A stretch of DNA of 60,356 bases from an uncultured Muribaculaceae bacterium. Lineage in GTDB: Bacteria; Bacteroidota; Bacteroidia; Bacteroidales; Muribaculaceae. Shown piece after piece: positions 19,057 through 26,059 of this stretch. The position numbers were made by a program, and so were the translations under genes. Numbering within the stretch: the stretch's first letter is position 1; each line of letters begins with the position of its first letter. The stretch lies in contig CALUMH010000016.1 in the NCBI GenBank assembly GCA_944321685.1, positions 1 through 60,356 of the forward strand, written 5' to 3'. A model generated the notes under the pieces. The model was given only the letters and a program-made list of their open reading frames with translations, was not told the DNA's origin and did not search any database.

Positions 19057-19809
19057 ATGGAAGAAAACAAATATATATTCGGAATACGGGCTGTCATTGA
19101 AGCAATCGAAGCCGGCAAGGAAATCGACAAAATCTTGGTGAAAAAAGACCTTGCAAGCGATCTTGCCGATGAATTGCTGAAAGTGGCACGAGACAACAGG
19201 GTAGTGGTGCAAAAAGTGCCTGTGGAGAAAATCAACCGTATAACACGTAAAAATCACCAAGGCGTGTTGGCATTTTTGTCGGCGGTGACATACTACAAGC
19301 TGGAACATCTTGTTCCCCAGCTTTATGAGGATGGCCGTGTGCCTTTTGTGGTTTTGCTTGATGGTATCACCGATGTGCGCAACTTCGGGGCGATAGCGCG
19401 CACGTGCGATTGTGCCGGGGTTGATGCAATAGTCATTCCCGAACGTGGCAGTGTGAGTGTGGGGGCCGATGCCGTAAAGACTTCGGCCGGGGCATTGCAT
19501 TACTTGCCGGTGTGTCGGGAACATAGTCTTACGTGGGCAGTGAAATTCTTGAAGGACAGTGGTTACAAAGTGTATGGAGCTTCGGAAAAAGCTTCGCAGA
19601 GTTATCTTGTTCCCGATTATACGTCGCCTGTGGCCATAGTCCTTGGTTCGGAAGAAAAAGGTATATCCGACGAGATATTACGCCTGTGCGACGGGCTTGT
19701 GGCAATTCCGGAATATGGGCACATTAATTCACTTAACGTATCGGTGGCAGCCGGCATAATGGTGTATGAAGTAGTGCGCCAACGCAATTTAAGTGTGCCG
19801 GGTGAATGA
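19057..19809 (+). CDS. rlmB: 23S rRNA 2'-O-ribose methyltransferase RlmB (TrmH family)
   Basis: SPOUT-fold methyltransferase predicted to methylate guanosine 2251 of 23S rRNA with S-adenosylmethionine. 250 residues, with an N-terminal substrate-binding domain (IFGIRAVIEAIEAGKEIDKI) and the C-terminal knot motifs: LLDGITDVRNFGAIARTCD, VLGSEEKGISDEILRLCDG and IPEYGHINSLNVSVAAGI. Its ATG follows the recN stop directly. A second TrmH/SpoU gene lies at 57871, so the window carries two family members. The specific site is inferred from family resemblance. Confidence 0.9.
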   Translation: MEENKYIFGIRAVIEAIEAGKEIDKILVKKDLASDLADELLKVARDNRVVVQKVPVEKINRITRKNHQGVLAFLSAVTYYKLEHLVPQLYEDGRVPFVVLLDGITDVRNFGAIARTCDCAGVDAIVIPERGSVSVGADAVKTSAGALHYLPVCREHSLTWAVKFLKDSGYKVYGASEKASQSYLVPDYTSPVAIVLGSEEKGISDEILRLCDGLVAIPEYGHINSLNVSVAAGIMVYEVVRQRNLSVPGE

Positions 19810-19815
19810 TAGTTC

Positions 19816-19846
19816 TTTCATTATTGCGCATTTTTTGGTAATTTTG
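19816..19846 (+). promoter_or_regulatory. Promoter of nusB
   Basis: TTTC (19816-19819), 19-nt spacer, perfect -7 box TAATTTTG (19839-19846). The leader is about 30 nt. Confidence 0.5.
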
Positions 19847-19882
19847 CACCCGATTTTGAGAAACGTAATACACTAAGTTTTT

Positions 19883-20812
19883 ATGATAAACCGCATATTG
19901 ATTAGAATTAAGGTTGTGCAAATGCTTTATTCCTACTTCCTGACGCAGGAGGAAAAATCATTTGTCGATGCAAAAAAAGAGTTGAAAAAGAGCCTTGAAA
20001 TGGCTTACCGTCTTTACAACTATATTTTTGTACTGATGGTGGAATTGACCGATATGCAAGATCGTCGCCTTGATGCTGCGAAAAATAAATATCTGCCGAG
20101 CGAAGAGGATTTGCACCCCAATATGAAGTTTGTCAATAACTTGTTTATCAAGCGGCTGCGTAACAGCACAGCCTATACCGAATATCAAAAGGAAAACAGG
20201 TTGACATGGCATGACGATGATATTTTCTTGAAATTACTTCTCGACAAGATTGTGAAGTCGGAAACATATATTAATTATATGTCAAATCCGGGCAATGATT
20301 TTGTTGCCGACTGTGAGTTGTGGCGCGATTTGTTGAAGAAAGTAGTGCTTGTAGATGATGATTTTGTCGATCAACTTGAATCGAAATCGGTTTATTGGAA
20401 CGATGACCTTGAAACCATAGGTACATTTGTACTCAAGACCGTTAAGCGATTCGAGACCAATAGCGAGAAAGCTTTTATGCCTATGTATAAGGACGAAGAA
20501 GACAGTATGTTTGGCGAACAATTGTTTACTCAGGCCGTGCTTGGCAGAGATCGTTGCGATAACTTGATTAACAGGTTTATAGTTACTGAGAACTGGGATG
20601 CCGACCGTGTGGCTTTCATGGACCGTGTGGTAATGGATGTGGCAATAACCGAGGTTCTGAACTATCCGGCAATACCCACGCGAGTGACGCTTAACGAATA
20701 TATTGAAATAGCAAAATATTACAGCACTCCACGCAGCGGTCAATTTGTGAATGGAATATTAAATTCTATTATAAATTACTTAAAAGACGAGCGTATCATT
20801 GTAAAGGAATGA
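19883..20812 (+). CDS. nusB: Transcription antitermination factor NusB, long form
   Basis: NusB pairs with S10 (NusE) to build antitermination complexes on rRNA operons. The C-terminal 130 or so residues carry the NusB fold (FTQAVLGRDRCDNLINRFI, DVAITEVLNYPAIPTRVTLNEYIEIAKYY-type sequence and SGQFVNGILNSI). At 309 residues it is about twice the E. coli length; the extra N-terminal half is helical and has the start MINRILIRIKVVQMLYSYF. This long form is what I recall for Bacteroidetes. It has its own promoter and is followed by yajC. Confidence 0.93.
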   Translation: MINRILIRIKVVQMLYSYFLTQEEKSFVDAKKELKKSLEMAYRLYNYIFVLMVELTDMQDRRLDAAKNKYLPSEEDLHPNMKFVNNLFIKRLRNSTAYTEYQKENRLTWHDDDIFLKLLLDKIVKSETYINYMSNPGNDFVADCELWRDLLKKVVLVDDDFVDQLESKSVYWNDDLETIGTFVLKTVKRFETNSEKAFMPMYKDEEDSMFGEQLFTQAVLGRDRCDNLINRFIVTENWDADRVAFMDRVVMDVAITEVLNYPAIPTRVTLNEYIEIAKYYSTPRSGQFVNGILNSIINYLKDERIIVKE

Positions 20813-20830
20813 GATAAATTGCTATTTTTG
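20799..20830 (+). promoter_or_regulatory. Promoter of yajC
   Basis: TTG (20799-20801) lies 21 nt before a perfect -7 box TATTTTTG (20823-20830), overlapping the end of nusB. The leader is about 30 nt. Confidence 0.45.
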
Positions 20831-20868
20831 CACACATTGAATATTAACTGTTATAACTGATACACAAA

Positions 20869-21216
20869 ATGGTATTAAATTTCATTTTATTGCAGCAAAG
20901 TCAAAGTGCTGCCGGAACTGGTACTGGTTGGGAAAGTTTCATTATGATTATAGCCTTGATTGCTATTTTCTACTTTTTCATGATTCGTCCGCAGTCAAAG
21001 AAACAAAAAGAAATCAAGAAGTTCCGTGAAGGCTTGTCGGTTGGTGACAAGGTTATCACTGCCGGAGGTATTTACGGAAAAATCAAGGATATCAAGGAAA
21101 CTTCGTTCCTGCTTGAGATTTCCGACAACGTAAAAATCCGCATCGACAAGAACTCGGTATATCCCTCGGCAGAAGATGCCAATAATGCAAGTGCAGCTTC
21201 GGCCGAAAACAAGTAA
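20869..21216 (+). CDS. yajC: Sec translocase accessory subunit YajC
   Basis: A small membrane protein that associates with SecDF-YidC at the SecYEG translocon. 115 residues. A single transmembrane helix (about residues 23-42, IMIIALIAIFYFFMIRPQ) leads into the signature RPQSKKQKEIKKFREGL and GDKVITAGGIYGKIKDI. An Ala/Ser/Asn-rich tail ends the protein. It lies between nusB and a YbbR-domain gene with a terminator (21285-21318) after it. Confidence 0.95.
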   Translation: MVLNFILLQQSQSAAGTGTGWESFIMIIALIAIFYFFMIRPQSKKQKEIKKFREGLSVGDKVITAGGIYGKIKDIKETSFLLEISDNVKIRIDKNSVYPSAEDANNASAASAENK

Positions 21217-21284
21217 TAAACGTATCCTACTCGGGTGCATGCATAATAATATGATGTGTCGCACTCATGTAAATATGATTAATG

Positions 21285-21318
21285 AGCCATTCAACCGGTG
21301 AGTGTGGAATGGCTTTTT
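21285..21318 (+). terminator. Intrinsic terminator after yajC
   Basis: Eight-base-pair stem (AGCCATTC 21285-21292 with GAATGGCT 21307-21314) ending in a five-T run. It separates yajC from the YbbR-domain gene. Confidence 0.6.
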
Positions 21319-21335
21319 CACTTAATATATAATTT

Positions 21336-22325
21336 ATGTCGCTGAAAGCATTTATCGGACGTATGAGAGCGACGTGGACGGCATGGAGGCACTCTCGACG
21401 CACCAATTCGATTATTTTATATTTTACCTGCCTTGTCATATCGTTCCTTTTTTGGTTGTTTCTGACACTTAACAATGAGACGCAGAAAGACTTGTCATTG
21501 CCCTTGAAGCTGACTGCCGTCCCCGACAGTACTACCATTATTTCGGGGTTGCCCGATGTGGTGAAAGTGAGTGTGCGTGACAAGGGGTCATCGCTGTTGC
21601 GGTATGATTTTGGCAACGAACCAACGATGGCGGTAGATTTTCTTGAGTGCGCCGATGGCAGCGGCAACCTTAAAATATCGTCGATAGAGATGCTTGCGCG
21701 AGTGCGCAAGCTTTTCAGCAACACTACAGCCGTGGTTGCTGTTTCTCCCGATTCGTTAAGCGTGAAATATACCAATATGCCGGGAAAGCGTGTTCCTGTC
21801 ATTACCGACATCAAGGTGTCGCCGGGTTTCCGTTATGTGATAAACGGTGCCACAATGCTTAGTGACGACTCGGTGACTGTGTATTCCGACCGTAACACAC
21901 TTGGCAGTGTCACATCGGTGCAAACCCGACGTATATCGGAAAGCGGGCTTACCGATACATTGACGAGGACTGTAGGATTTGTTTCGATTGCAGGAGCCAA
22001 GATTGTGCCCGACGAGATTACCGTGAGAGTGCCGATAGAGCCGTTGATTGCAAAAAAGCAAAATATAAGTATCGATGTGGTGAATTTGCCCATCGGGGTT
22101 AATGTAATCACGTTTCCTTCCACGGTCGAGGCTTCGTTCCTGGTTCCACAGAGCATATATGGTAAAGCAATGGATATAAAAGCTGTGGTTAATTATAACG
22201 ATATACTAAGACTTTCGAGCGACGATGCCGCCAGCAAGGTGGCTGTGAAAATTGTGGAAGTACCGGCCGAATGCCGTAGCATATCGTTAACCTCCGATAG
22301 TGTGGAATATATAGTTGAAAAGTAA
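21336..22325 (+). CDS. YbbR-domain protein (CdaR-like)
   Basis: 329 residues: a short cytoplasmic N-terminus, one transmembrane helix (about residues 26-46, IILYFTCLVISFLFWLFLTL) and a long exported part with YbbR-like repeats (for example LPLKLTAVPDSTTIISGLPDVVKVSVRD-type sequence and MPGKRVPVITDIKV). YbbR domains in Firmicutes regulate the diadenylate cyclase CdaA, but no cdaA is seen here, so the role is open. The gene is 12 nt ahead of coaE, probably in one transcript. Identification rests on the domain pattern and this conserved neighbourhood. Confidence 0.8.
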   Translation: MSLKAFIGRMRATWTAWRHSRRTNSIILYFTCLVISFLFWLFLTLNNETQKDLSLPLKLTAVPDSTTIISGLPDVVKVSVRDKGSSLLRYDFGNEPTMAVDFLECADGSGNLKISSIEMLARVRKLFSNTTAVVAVSPDSLSVKYTNMPGKRVPVITDIKVSPGFRYVINGATMLSDDSVTVYSDRNTLGSVTSVQTRRISESGLTDTLTRTVGFVSIAGAKIVPDEITVRVPIEPLIAKKQNISIDVVNLPIGVNVITFPSTVEASFLVPQSIYGKAMDIKAVVNYNDILRLSSDDAASKVAVKIVEVPAECRSISLTSDSVEYIVEK

Positions 22326-22337
22326 AAGGGACAGACG

Positions 22338-22922
22338 ATGAAAACAATTGCGTTGACCGGCGGTATAGGCAGTGGCAAAAGTGTGGTATCGGCCATATTG
22401 CGAATTATGGGTTACAGGGTGTATGACTGTGACAGCCGTGCACGAGCTTTGATGGACGGGTCGCAGGAGATAAAGGATAGCCTCGTGCGTGAATTCGGCC
22501 GCATGGCTGTTTCTACCGACGGAGTGATTGACCGCGGCTATGTTGCAAAATGCGTTTTTGGAGACGATGAGGCATTGATGCGGCTTAACGAAATAGTGCA
22601 TCCTGCTGTCAGGGCCGATTTATTGCAATGGATGGGTGCTTGCAGCGCAGCAGGCTGTGGATGTGCATTTGTGGAAACGGCAATTTTGCGCAACAGTAAT
22701 TTACGTGATCTTATCGACTATGAATGGAATGTAAATGCTCCCGAAGAGGTGCGTATAAGCCGTGTCATGGCACGGAACAGCCTGACTCGTGAAGCTGTGG
22801 AGGCTCGCATAAAGGCCCAAGCAAGTGAAGAGGCCTGTAACGGGGCATCGGTAATAGTGAATGACGGCATAGAGGCAGTATTGCCGCAATTGGTGCGGTT
22901 GGTTGACGGTGTCGAAAAATAA
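22338..22922 (+). CDS. coaE: Dephospho-CoA kinase
   Basis: The last step of coenzyme A synthesis: ATP-dependent phosphorylation of the 3'-hydroxyl of dephospho-CoA. 194 residues, normal length. Walker A is GGIGSGKS at 8-15, followed by YDCDSRAR (the DxD-like substrate segment), IVHPAVRADL and a lid region with RISRVMARNSLTREAVEARI. The gene is 12 nt downstream of the YbbR-domain gene and ends at a hairpin shared with the convergent small gene. CoaBC is encoded 6 kb upstream in another operon. Confidence 0.95.
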   Translation: MKTIALTGGIGSGKSVVSAILRIMGYRVYDCDSRARALMDGSQEIKDSLVREFGRMAVSTDGVIDRGYVAKCVFGDDEALMRLNEIVHPAVRADLLQWMGACSAAGCGCAFVETAILRNSNLRDLIDYEWNVNAPEEVRISRVMARNSLTREAVEARIKAQASEEACNGASVIVNDGIEAVLPQLVRLVDGVEK

Positions 22923-22951
22923 ACGGGCAGCATCATATGCCACCCGTTTTT
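22921..22951. terminator. Terminator between coaE and the small minus-strand gene
   Basis: Seven-base-pair stem AAACGGG (22921-22927) with CCCGTTT (22943-22949), continued after a two-nucleotide mismatch by GCAT/ATGC around a 3-nt loop. T-run at 22947-22951 on the plus strand, A-run on the other side. It starts inside the coaE stop codon. Confidence 0.6.
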
Positions 22952-22965
22952 ACCTGAATGAAAAT

Positions 22966-23136
22966 TTAGTTGACAACAAAGCAACCTAAGTTGTAACCTA
23001 AACGCTTGTCATAAGAACAAGCGCGAGCAAATTGCTTTAAGAAATTGATGGTTGAAGTTTTTACCCGTGTTCCACTGTCTTCGACTTGGTTCTTATGGCT
23101 TGATTTTAATAGAGTAGAGCTTTTACCCATAGGCAT
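22966..23136 (-). CDS. Small basic protein of 56 residues
   Basis: A short frame begins MPMGKSSTLL and ends GCFVVN. It is basic, with a central STINFLKQFARAC segment and a C-terminal SYDKRLGYNLG. I recall similarly small Bacteroidales proteins with an FLKQFAR core, so I call it real, though from memory only. Support in the sequence: a compact ORF in an otherwise empty gap, an A/T-rich leader typical of this genome before its ATG at 23136, and a shared terminator after its stop. A second ATG two codons in is possible. It has no transmembrane helix or known motif, and its function is unknown. Confidence 0.55.
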   Translation of the reverse strand: MPMGKSSTLLKSSHKNQVEDSGTRVKTSTINFLKQFARACSYDKRLGYNLGCFVVN

Positions 23137-23261
23137 ACGTTTTTTAATTTAACATTAATAAAACGTATAAGCCTCATGCTTTATTACATTGCAAGCAATT
23201 ATTTTTTTTCTATTTATTTTGTCGGCTTGTAGGCTGTGATGGGTAAAAAGTGGCATGGCAT

Positions 23262-23293
23262 TTTGCAGAGTTGGAAAATGAATAGTATTTTTG
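23262..23293 (+). promoter_or_regulatory. Promoter of the DUF5606 gene
   Basis: TTTG (23262-23265), 20-nt spacer, perfect -7 box TATTTTTG (23286-23293). The leader is about 30 nt. Confidence 0.55.
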
Positions 23294-23330
23294 CAACGTT
23301 TTTATTATAACAATAAACGATAACACAATT

Positions 23331-23798
23331 ATGTTAAAGAAAATATTGTCGATCTCGGGAAAGCCCGGGTTGTATAAGTTGATTTCATACGGGAAAAATA
23401 TCATCATTGTGGAAGGTCTTGCCGACAAGAAGCGTATGCCAGCATATTCCTACAATAAAATAATATCGCTTGGCGACATCGCTATTTATACTACCGATGA
23501 AGAAGTTCCGCTTGCCGATGTGATGGAAACCATATACAAAAATAACGACGGCAAAATTCTCGACAAAAAGGAACTTACCAAGAATGCGACTGCCTTGCAT
23601 GAGTTCTTTGCAAGTGTATTGCCTAATTACGACACCGACCGTGTGTATGACACCGACATCAAGAAGGTCATTGCATGGTATAACTTGCTTGTCGAGGCCG
23701 GTTTTACTTCATTCAAGAGTGAAGAGTCCAAAGACGGTGAAGAGAAAGCCGATGACACTGACACAAGCGAAGAACAAAAGACCGACGAAAAAGAATAA
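23331..23798 (+). CDS. DUF5606 family protein
   Basis: 155 residues. The N-terminus MLKKILSISGKPGLYKLISY, followed by KNIIIVEGLADKKRMPAYSY and ISLGDIAIYT, is the signature of the Bacteroidetes-specific DUF5606 family. The last 30 residues are an acidic, Glu/Asp/Lys-rich tail. Nothing suggests export or a membrane segment, so it is probably cytosolic. The function is not known to me. It has its own promoter (23262-23293) and a strong terminator 35 nt after its stop, so it is probably transcribed alone. Confidence 0.88.
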   Translation: MLKKILSISGKPGLYKLISYGKNIIIVEGLADKKRMPAYSYNKIISLGDIAIYTTDEEVPLADVMETIYKNNDGKILDKKELTKNATALHEFFASVLPNYDTDRVYDTDIKKVIAWYNLLVEAGFTSFKSEESKDGEEKADDTDTSEEQKTDEKE

Positions 23799-23832
23799 TA
23801 GCTGTTTCATAATTATAAAGTGATTGGAGACG

Positions 23833-23873
23833 GGGCGGAACACCGAGATGGAATGTTCCGCCCTAAATTTTTT
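23833..23873 (+). terminator. Intrinsic terminator after the DUF5606 gene
   Basis: Ten-base-pair stem GGGCGGAACA (23833-23842) with TGTTCCGCCC (23854-23863), then ATTTTTT. A second copy of the 3' arm occurs at 23885-23894, so two mutually exclusive pairings are possible. Confidence 0.7.
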
Positions 23874-23915
23874 GTCGATTGAAATGTTCCGCCCGTTGAA
23901 AATGGCTATATTTAC

Positions 23916-24449
23916 ATGATAAATGCTATAGTTATGAATTGTAATAGGCCACATAGTAGTATATTTGTTTTGGCGTTGGTAAGTCTGCTTGCGTTAGCGT
24001 CGTGCAGTTCTCATAGAGATATTGTTGCCGATAATTACAAGAAACAATATTTTGGTATAAAATTGTCGGGTGACGATAACCTCAAGCTATATGATGAGAT
24101 TGAAAGTTGGATAGGAGTTCCATACCGATATGGGGGTAGTACCCGCAGAGGGGTTGACTGTTCGGGATTGGTGGTAAATGTGTATAAAGATGTGTATGGG
24201 ATAAAGTTGCAGCGCAATTCCGAGCTTATTTATAAGAAGAATTGCGACAAAATCAAGAAAAGCAAATTGCGTGAGGGTGATCTTGTGTTTTTTAAGACCG
24301 GCAAAAAGAAACGTATAAATCACGTGGGCATATATCTGAAAAACGGCAAATTCGTTCATACATCGGCAAGCCGCGGTGTAATAATAAGCAGTTTGGACGA
24401 GGATTATTATCGCCGAAACTTTATGCAGGCCGGCAGGGTTAAGAAATAA
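23916..24449 (+). CDS. NlpC/P60 family lipoprotein (C40 peptidase)
   Basis: A probable cell-wall peptidase acting on peptidoglycan stem peptides in the periplasm. 177 residues from the first ATG. A signal peptide ends in a lipobox with Cys30 (ALASC), so it should be lipid-anchored. The NlpC/P60 domain follows: Cys82 in GVDCSGLV, His136 in INHVGIYL and His148 in FVHTS. The GVPYRYGGSTRRG lead-in is typical of the family. A second ATG at 23934 is a good alternative start, since a weak -7-like TATATTTA at 23907-23914 would put the transcript start after the first ATG. The convergent neighbour is rmuC, with an AraC-like scrap between. Confidence 0.92.
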   Translation: MINAIVMNCNRPHSSIFVLALVSLLALASCSSHRDIVADNYKKQYFGIKLSGDDNLKLYDEIESWIGVPYRYGGSTRRGVDCSGLVVNVYKDVYGIKLQRNSELIYKKNCDKIKKSKLREGDLVFFKTGKKKRINHVGIYLKNGKFVHTSASRGVIISSLDEDYYRRNFMQAGRVKK

Positions 24450-24453
24450 TAAT

Positions 24454-24534
24454 TCTTCGGTGAGTCGGTTCAGTCTGCTATTTGAAAAAATTACGGGCAT
24501 GACACCGCAAGATTACAAATTGGCAAACAATTAA
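24454..24534 (+). pseudogene. C-terminal scrap of an AraC-type regulator
   Basis: After the NlpC gene, one plus-strand frame reads SSVSRFSLLFEKITGMTP then QDYKLANN and a stop at 24532-24534. The LFEKITGMTPQDYK part matches the end of the second helix-turn-helix of AraC-family regulators (consensus-like FKKxxGMTPxxYR). No start codon or upstream HTH is present, so this is a remnant or a chance match. It lies in the 92-bp gap between convergent genes, a common place for such remains. Confidence 0.45.
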
Positions 24535-24541
24535 AATGTTA

Positions 24542-25906
24542 TTATTCGGGTAATTGCAATTTCTTTTTTGCTTTTGCGCCAAGTTCCTGTAGGGTTTCCA
24601 CTTGGCGTAAAATGTTGCCTCGGCCATCTTGTAATTTTGCTATAGCCTTGTCATATGCTTGCCGTGCCGTAGTTATGCCTTTGTCGATATTGTGCATATA
24701 ATCGACAAAATCCACGAAACGGTCATAAAGTTTTCCTGCCTCTTCGGCAATCTTCAGTGCATTTTTTGTCTGTTTGTCGTGCCCCCATAATTGCGATACG
24801 AGTTTAAGCACCGAAATAAGGTGCGTCGGGCTGATTATTACCACACGCTTGGCATAGGCATATTCCCACAAATGTGCGTCGGCGTGCATGGCTGCCAGGT
24901 AGGCACCTTCGTTAGGAATAAACATCATTACAAAATCACCGGCTTTGCGCACATAGTCCTGATAGCTTTTTGTGGCAAGTTCGTCCACGTGTTTTTTTAC
25001 CGATGCGGCGTGTTCTCGCAATTTTTCCTGTTGAATTTTTTCATCGGTGGCGTTTACATAGTCGATATATGCGCGGAACGAAACTTTTGAATCGATAATT
25101 ATATCTTTGTCATCGGGCAAGTGTACTATCACGTCGGGGCGCAGTCGGTTGCCTGCTTCATTGGTGAGAGTGTTGCCTGCTTCGTCTTTGGTAACCTGCA
25201 CTTCAAATTGTTCACCCTTTATGAGTCCGGAAGCCGACAGTATGTTTTCGAGCATTTGCTCACCCCAGTTCCCTTGTACGCTGTTGTTCCCTTTCAGAGC
25301 ATTGGCAAGATATGTTGCATCTTTGCCTATTTGAGTGTTGAGGTCGCGCAACAAGCCTATTTGTTCCTTTAGCGAGGCGTGGTTTTCCGAATCCTTGATG
25401 GACCGGTCATTAATCTCTTTTTTCAGTAATTCTATTTTTTCTTTTAAAGGATTAAGTATTTCGTTAAGGCGGTCGTCGCTTTTGCGTGTCTTGTCATCAA
25501 ATATTTTGGTGGCAAGTTCGCTGAATTGTAATCGTGCTTCGTTCTGTAACCGTTCTTTTTCATTGTTCATCACAGAAATGCGTTCGCTGAACTTTGAGTT
25601 TTCATTGGTTAATGCAATAATACGTTCGTTCAGTGCCTGTACTTGTTCGGTGCTTTTTTCAAGTTGTTTGCCTGCTTCGGCAACACGGCTTTCGAGTACG
25701 GCTATCGAGGCCTGTCCGGCAGCTACAAGAGCGTCTCTGTCGGCAATGTTTTTTTGTAATACCGTAATGGTTTCGTTAAGTCGGCAGTTCTCTTCCTGCA
25801 AAGTTGAAATTTGCCGTTTCCCGTCGGACAACTTCGACACGGTCAAAACAGCAACCATAACAGCCACAACAAGCAGAACCGACAATATAATCACAAGTAT
25901 ATCCAT
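24542..25906 (-). CDS. rmuC: DNA recombination protein RmuC
   Basis: RmuC limits certain rearrangements in E. coli and contains a nuclease-like core. The 454-residue protein has an N-terminal transmembrane helix (about residues 4-24), a coiled-coil region (about 28-190) and the RmuC core with GNWGEQMLENILSASGL, RPDVIVHLPDDKDIIIDSKV (nuclease-like DSK) and FVMMFIPNEGAYLAAM. Length and order are normal. It is convergent with the NlpC gene and divergent from the PorW-like gene, 153 bp apart. A -7 box TAATTTTG on the minus strand at 25936-25929 could serve it. Confidence 0.94.
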   Translation of the reverse strand: MDILVIILSVLLVVAVMVAVLTVSKLSDGKRQISTLQEENCRLNETITVLQKNIADRDALVAAGQASIAVLESRVAEAGKQLEKSTEQVQALNERIIALTNENSKFSERISVMNNEKERLQNEARLQFSELATKIFDDKTRKSDDRLNEILNPLKEKIELLKKEINDRSIKDSENHASLKEQIGLLRDLNTQIGKDATYLANALKGNNSVQGNWGEQMLENILSASGLIKGEQFEVQVTKDEAGNTLTNEAGNRLRPDVIVHLPDDKDIIIDSKVSFRAYIDYVNATDEKIQQEKLREHAASVKKHVDELATKSYQDYVRKAGDFVMMFIPNEGAYLAAMHADAHLWEYAYAKRVVIISPTHLISVLKLVSQLWGHDKQTKNALKIAEEAGKLYDRFVDFVDYMHNIDKGITTARQAYDKAIAKLQDGRGNILRQVETLQELGAKAKKKLQLPE

Positions 25907-25928
25907 ATCATCAAATTAATTTATGCTA

Positions 25929-25936
25929 CAAAATTA
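25929..25936 (-). promoter_or_regulatory. -7 box of rmuC
   Basis: TAATTTTG read on the minus strand, about 23 nt before the rmuC ATG. No TTTG lies at the right distance upstream. Confidence 0.35.
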
Positions 25937-26059
25937 CTCACATTCATTGAAATGGTAAGAGGTAATCAAAAAAATGTAGATATAATTAAAGGAAGATGGC
26001 AGCTGTTGTAAAATAATATGGCTCGTGTTGCGTTTATATTTTGATAAGGTCTTGACAGT